Shown here piece after piece: positions 60,941-64,000 of a stretch of 64,000 nucleotides of DNA (within the stretch, counting starts at the first letter, position 1; each line of letters begins with the position of its first letter). Source of the DNA: Bacteroidota bacterium (GTDB lineage: Bacteria; Bacteroidota; Ignavibacteria; Kapaibacteriales; UBA2268). Location of the stretch: the NCBI GenBank assembly GCA_004322215.1, contig SCSM01000015.1:23687-87686 (forward strand), written 5' to 3'. Both the position numbers and the translations under genes were made by a program. Below the pieces are notes generated by a model. The model did not search any database. It had not been told where the DNA came from and was given only the letters and a program-made list of their open reading frames with translations.

Positions 60941-63900
60941 ATGGGACAGAGGATAGTTTTCTTATTCGCAATTTTCTACTTTGTTGTATCTGTTTTTACA
61001 AGTAATTTGCAAGCACGTATAATTAATGGATCCACTACAGACCTGGCTAACAAATTAATTGATAATGAAAAACCCGGTTTCTGGGAAAACAAAGGACAAT
61101 TACCTGACCAAAGAGGTAAAGAACACCATAATATTTTGTATTATTACGATTCGCCAAATTTGAGCATATACCTAAAAAACATCGGTATGAGCTATGAATT
61201 TCATACTTATGTAAGAAAACTGAAGGATAAAAAAGACGTTAACAGAATTCAAAATTCCTACCCGACCAGGTTTTATGAACCTTATAATAAAATATTAAAA
61301 ACTCATAATGTTGATATTGATTTTGTTGGTGCAAATAAAACCCCTAAAATAGTAACAGAGGGCATTTCTGAAGATTATAATAATTATTACGGTTCTAATT
61401 ATCATCCTGAAGGAATTACTTTTGTCCATCATTATCAGAAAGTAACATACAAAAATATTTATCCAAATATAGACCTGGTCTATTATGTTAATAGAAAGAA
61501 TGACAGTCAGCCAAATGTTGTAAATTATGATTTTGTCGTGAAACCCGGTGGAAAAGTTTCGGATTTAAAACTTGCTTATTATGGGATGGATTCATTGTTT
61601 ATAAGTGAGAATGGGAAACTGAATATAAAAACATCTATTGGAAGTCTTGAGGAACATATACCGTTAAGCTATGTGTGTGATTACGCGGAAGACCCTACGA
61701 CTACGTTCAGGGTGACAAATGATGTGCCAGTAAAATACGAGCTGCAAGGCAATGTTCTTACTTTTTCGGTTGGCGGTTACGATAAGAGCAAAACACTGGT
61801 AATTGACCCTAGATTAATTTGGGGAACATATTTTGGAGTATATGGTGTTGACCAGGCTTTTGCAGTTGCAGTTGATAGAATTAATAACATAATCGTTACA
61901 GGTGTAACTGGATATTGGAATCCAATTATCGATGATAGTACAGGTTGGAAAATTTTTGGGGATGCATTTATTTTAAAACTTGATTCGACAGGTAAAAAAA
62001 AATGGTGTACTTACTATGGTCAAAGAGATAATGATACGATAATTGATTTCGGTTCAGGTATTGGCTGTTTTTATTCTGATAACAGTATTGCAGTAGCAGG
62101 TATTACTTTTGACACGGTGGGAATAGCAACACCGGGAGCTTATCAGACAAATTTAAGAGGATTAACAGATGTTTGGCTTGCGAGGTTCGATTCCAACGGA
62201 GTGAGGAAATGGGCAACTTATTTTGGAGGAGACAGTGCCGATGGGTATATTGGGTTTGGGCCCAATTTAAATATTAACCGTAAAGGTGATATTTTATTAA
62301 CAGGTAGGACAAGCAGTCCTAATGGTATTGCCACTCCCGGAGCTTATAAAACAAGTTTGCCACATAATGTTGACGCCTTTGTTACAAGATTTGATTCATC
62401 AGGAAATCTTAAGTGGAGTACCTATTATGGTATCGACAGTGTCGAGGATTATGGAACGGCAATAACGGCAGATAATTTTGACAATATTTATGTAACAGGA
62501 TTAACTTACAGTTATGAGGGATTAGCAACACCCGGAACTTATAAATTTTCAAATTGCGATAGTCATAATTCCGATGCATTTGTTGTTAAATTTGACTCGG
62601 CAGGCAATAGATTATGGGGGACATATTATGGCGGTTGTTCAAATGACATAGCTAACGATATTATTACCGATAAATGGGGTAATGTTGTTATAACAGGCTG
62701 GACAGCAAGTGTAACAGATATAGCAACAACAAATTCTATGCAAGCTGTTTATGGCGGAGGAGGTTCTGATGCCTTTTTAGCAAAACTTGACCCTACCGGA
62801 AATCGACTTTGGGGAACATATTATGGCGGTGATAGTACAGACTTTGGCTTAGGATTAACACTGGATAAACATAGAAATATCATATTAACTGGTATAACTA
62901 ATGGTATCAATAGTATAACCACACCTTGTACATATAAGCCGACTGCGGGAGAAGGATTAAACCAATTTCTTTCTCAATTCGGACCTAACGGTGATATTCA
63001 ATGGGCAACTTATTATTGTGATAGTACTAATGGCTGGCCTGTAGGAGGTAATGTGGTATGTATGGATAAGAATGATGATATTATATTAGTAGGCGGAACA
63101 CAAAGCTCTGATAGCGTTGCAACTCCGGGAACTTTCCAAACTCAGATAGATACATCACATCATTGGATTCCTATTCATCCATTTTATAATCAGATTATCT
63201 TCGATGCCTTTATTGCAAAATTTGGGGTTTATCCATTTCCACTTGAGGCAAAAGGAAAAGAAGATATAATACTGTATGATGTCGCTTGCCTTGTTGCCGG
63301 TCCTGTTCGGGGACCCTATTGTGTCGGTGACACAATTATAGTTCCGTTTACGACTTTTATTGATTTTGATTCAAATAATGTGTTCACTGCAATTCTTTCA
63401 AATAACTACGGAGATTTTATCAATACTTTTACAATCGGCACTAAAAGCGGGAAATCCTCCGACACAATAAAAGGTACTTTACCCCCTGAACTTCCTTTTG
63501 GAACAGGTTATAGGATAATGGTTAAAGCTTCCAGCCCGCCTACAGTGGGAGAACCCAATCCATTTGAAATAACAATCGGTTCAGGTTTCGTTGTAGACAC
63601 AATTTTGGGGCCTTTCTGTGCAGGTGAAACAATACAGGTTCCGTTCTCGGCATGCTTTCAGTTTGCAGATAGCAATGTTTTTACTGCACAGCTATCGGAC
63701 TTTGCAGGAGATTTTTCCAATCCTGTTGATATAGGAACCCTAAAGTCAATATCATCATCGGTAATGACGGCTACCATACCAATAAATACTGTGACAGGTA
63801 CGAGATACAGGATTAGGGTTGCAGCTTCAAATCCGAAATTAACGGGCAATGACAATGGAACAAATATCACAATCAATCCATTGCCTGTTCCCGATTTTTC

Positions 63901-64000
63901 AGGTCCCGATGAAATTTGTTTCGGCAGATTGAATGATTATTTCGCAACTGATACTGCTCCCGGAATGAATTACCAATGGTTCGCAGAAAATGGAAATATT
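60941..64000 (+). CDS. SBBP-repeat surface protein (partial, runs off the right edge)
   Basis: The frame is open for 1020 codons from ATG 60941 to the end of the window. Signal peptide (MGQRIVFLFAIFYFVVSVFTS). Then a conserved region (ENKGQLPDQRGKEHHNILYYYD ... IYPNIDLVYYVN ... LVIDPRLIWGTYFG) and SBBP beta-propeller repeats (WCTYYGQRD, WATYFGGDSAD, WSTYYGIDS, WGTYYGGCS, WGTYYGGDS). PKD/Ig-like beta domains follow (VGDTIIVPFTTFIDFDSNNVFTAIL; CAGETIQVPFSACF). Such proteins usually end in a gliding-motility or T9SS domain, not visible here. RBS is not clear. Confidence 0.85.
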   Translation, partial: MGQRIVFLFAIFYFVVSVFTSNLQARIINGSTTDLANKLIDNEKPGFWENKGQLPDQRGKEHHNILYYYDSPNLSIYLKNIGMSYEFHTYVRKLKDKKDVNRIQNSYPTRFYEPYNKILKTHNVDIDFVGANKTPKIVTEGISEDYNNYYGSNYHPEGITFVHHYQKVTYKNIYPNIDLVYYVNRKNDSQPNVVNYDFVVKPGGKVSDLKLAYYGMDSLFISENGKLNIKTSIGSLEEHIPLSYVCDYAEDPTTTFRVTNDVPVKYELQGNVLTFSVGGYDKSKTLVIDPRLIWGTYFGVYGVDQAFAVAVDRINNIIVTGVTGYWNPIIDDSTGWKIFGDAFILKLDSTGKKKWCTYYGQRDNDTIIDFGSGIGCFYSDNSIAVAGITFDTVGIATPGAYQTNLRGLTDVWLARFDSNGVRKWATYFGGDSADGYIGFGPNLNINRKGDILLTGRTSSPNGIATPGAYKTSLPHNVDAFVTRFDSSGNLKWSTYYGIDSVEDYGTAITADNFDNIYVTGLTYSYEGLATPGTYKFSNCDSHNSDAFVVKFDSAGNRLWGTYYGGCSNDIANDIITDKWGNVVITGWTASVTDIATTNSMQAVYGGGGSDAFLAKLDPTGNRLWGTYYGGDSTDFGLGLTLDKHRNIILTGITNGINSITTPCTYKPTAGEGLNQFLSQFGPNGDIQWATYYCDSTNGWPVGGNVVCMDKNDDIILVGGTQSSDSVATPGTFQTQIDTSHHWIPIHPFYNQIIFDAFIAKFGVYPFPLEAKGKEDIILYDVACLVAGPVRGPYCVGDTIIVPFTTFIDFDSNNVFTAILSNNYGDFINTFTIGTKSGKSSDTIKGTLPPELPFGTGYRIMVKASSPPTVGEPNPFEITIGSGFVVDTILGPFCAGETIQVPFSACFQFADSNVFTAQLSDFAGDFSNPVDIGTLKSISSSVMTATIPINTVTGTRYRIRVAASNPKLTGNDNGTNITINPLPVPDFSGPDEICFGRLNDYFATDTAPGMNYQWFAENGNI

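Overview
The window looks like a low-GC chromosome of the Bacteroidota / Ignavibacteriota / Kapabacteria-Chlorobi group. Support: at least eight secreted proteins end in a type IX secretion (T9SS) C-terminal sorting domain (YPNP followed by a short beta domain and a basic end). A PorD/DUF4835 homologue, DUF1573 and SBBP-repeat proteins, and few clear Shine-Dalgarno sites also fit. The exact genus cannot be set from sequence alone.

Layout. 1-4407: right part of an integrated element that runs off the left edge. It has a tyrosine recombinase, an unknown protein, a 518-aa protein with faint DNA-polymerase-like motifs, and a displaced 3' piece of a tRNA-Leu gene as right attachment site. 4537-11770: an AbiC-type abortive infection protein, RtcB RNA ligase, a DUF1573 protein and a large frameshifted gluzincin metalloprotease with PKD domains. 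11864-13907: a complete IS1595-type insertion sequence (23-bp inverted repeats, 8-bp target duplication) carrying a passenger AbiV gene and a tRNA-like sequence. 14034-26169: PorD, T9SS cargo proteins (beta-propeller, beta-helix), an LRR protein, an L-2-hydroxyglutarate-oxidase-like enzyme, two lone receiver proteins and a PAS histidine kinase.

26309-34031 is a sulfur metabolism island. A leftward operon encodes a ferritin-like protein, DsrL, DsrC, DsrM and DsrK. Divergent from it are an ArsR regulator with two cysteines, a sulfide:quinone oxidoreductase-like flavoprotein and a DsrE-like protein. dsrAB is not in the window. DsrC keeps both redox cysteines, so an electron route from persulfide or trisulfide carriers to the quinone pool and NAD(P)H is the natural reading.

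34253-49049: a secreted transglutaminase-like protein, a CLCA-like metalloprotease, a frameshifted alpha/beta hydrolase, Tat-exported Fe/Mn SOD, an ECF sigma factor with a DoxX-like protein and flavin reductase, a two-gene HEPN-like candidate toxin pair, an LCP protein and a GLUG-like T9SS protein. 49079-64000: an IS3-like remnant, malic enzyme MaeB, a PolX/PHP protein with a degraded polymerase site, four tandem paralogous lipoproteins, a class III CoA-transferase, an OmpR-type regulator broken by an in-frame stop, two cysteine-bearing secreted proteins, and the first 1020 codons of an SBBP-repeat protein.

Several dispersed palindromic families lie between genes (a ~130-bp fold-back element in two copies, and GGGGCAATTC palindromes). 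No CRISPR array and no rRNA operon were seen. Function calls rest on motif reading only.
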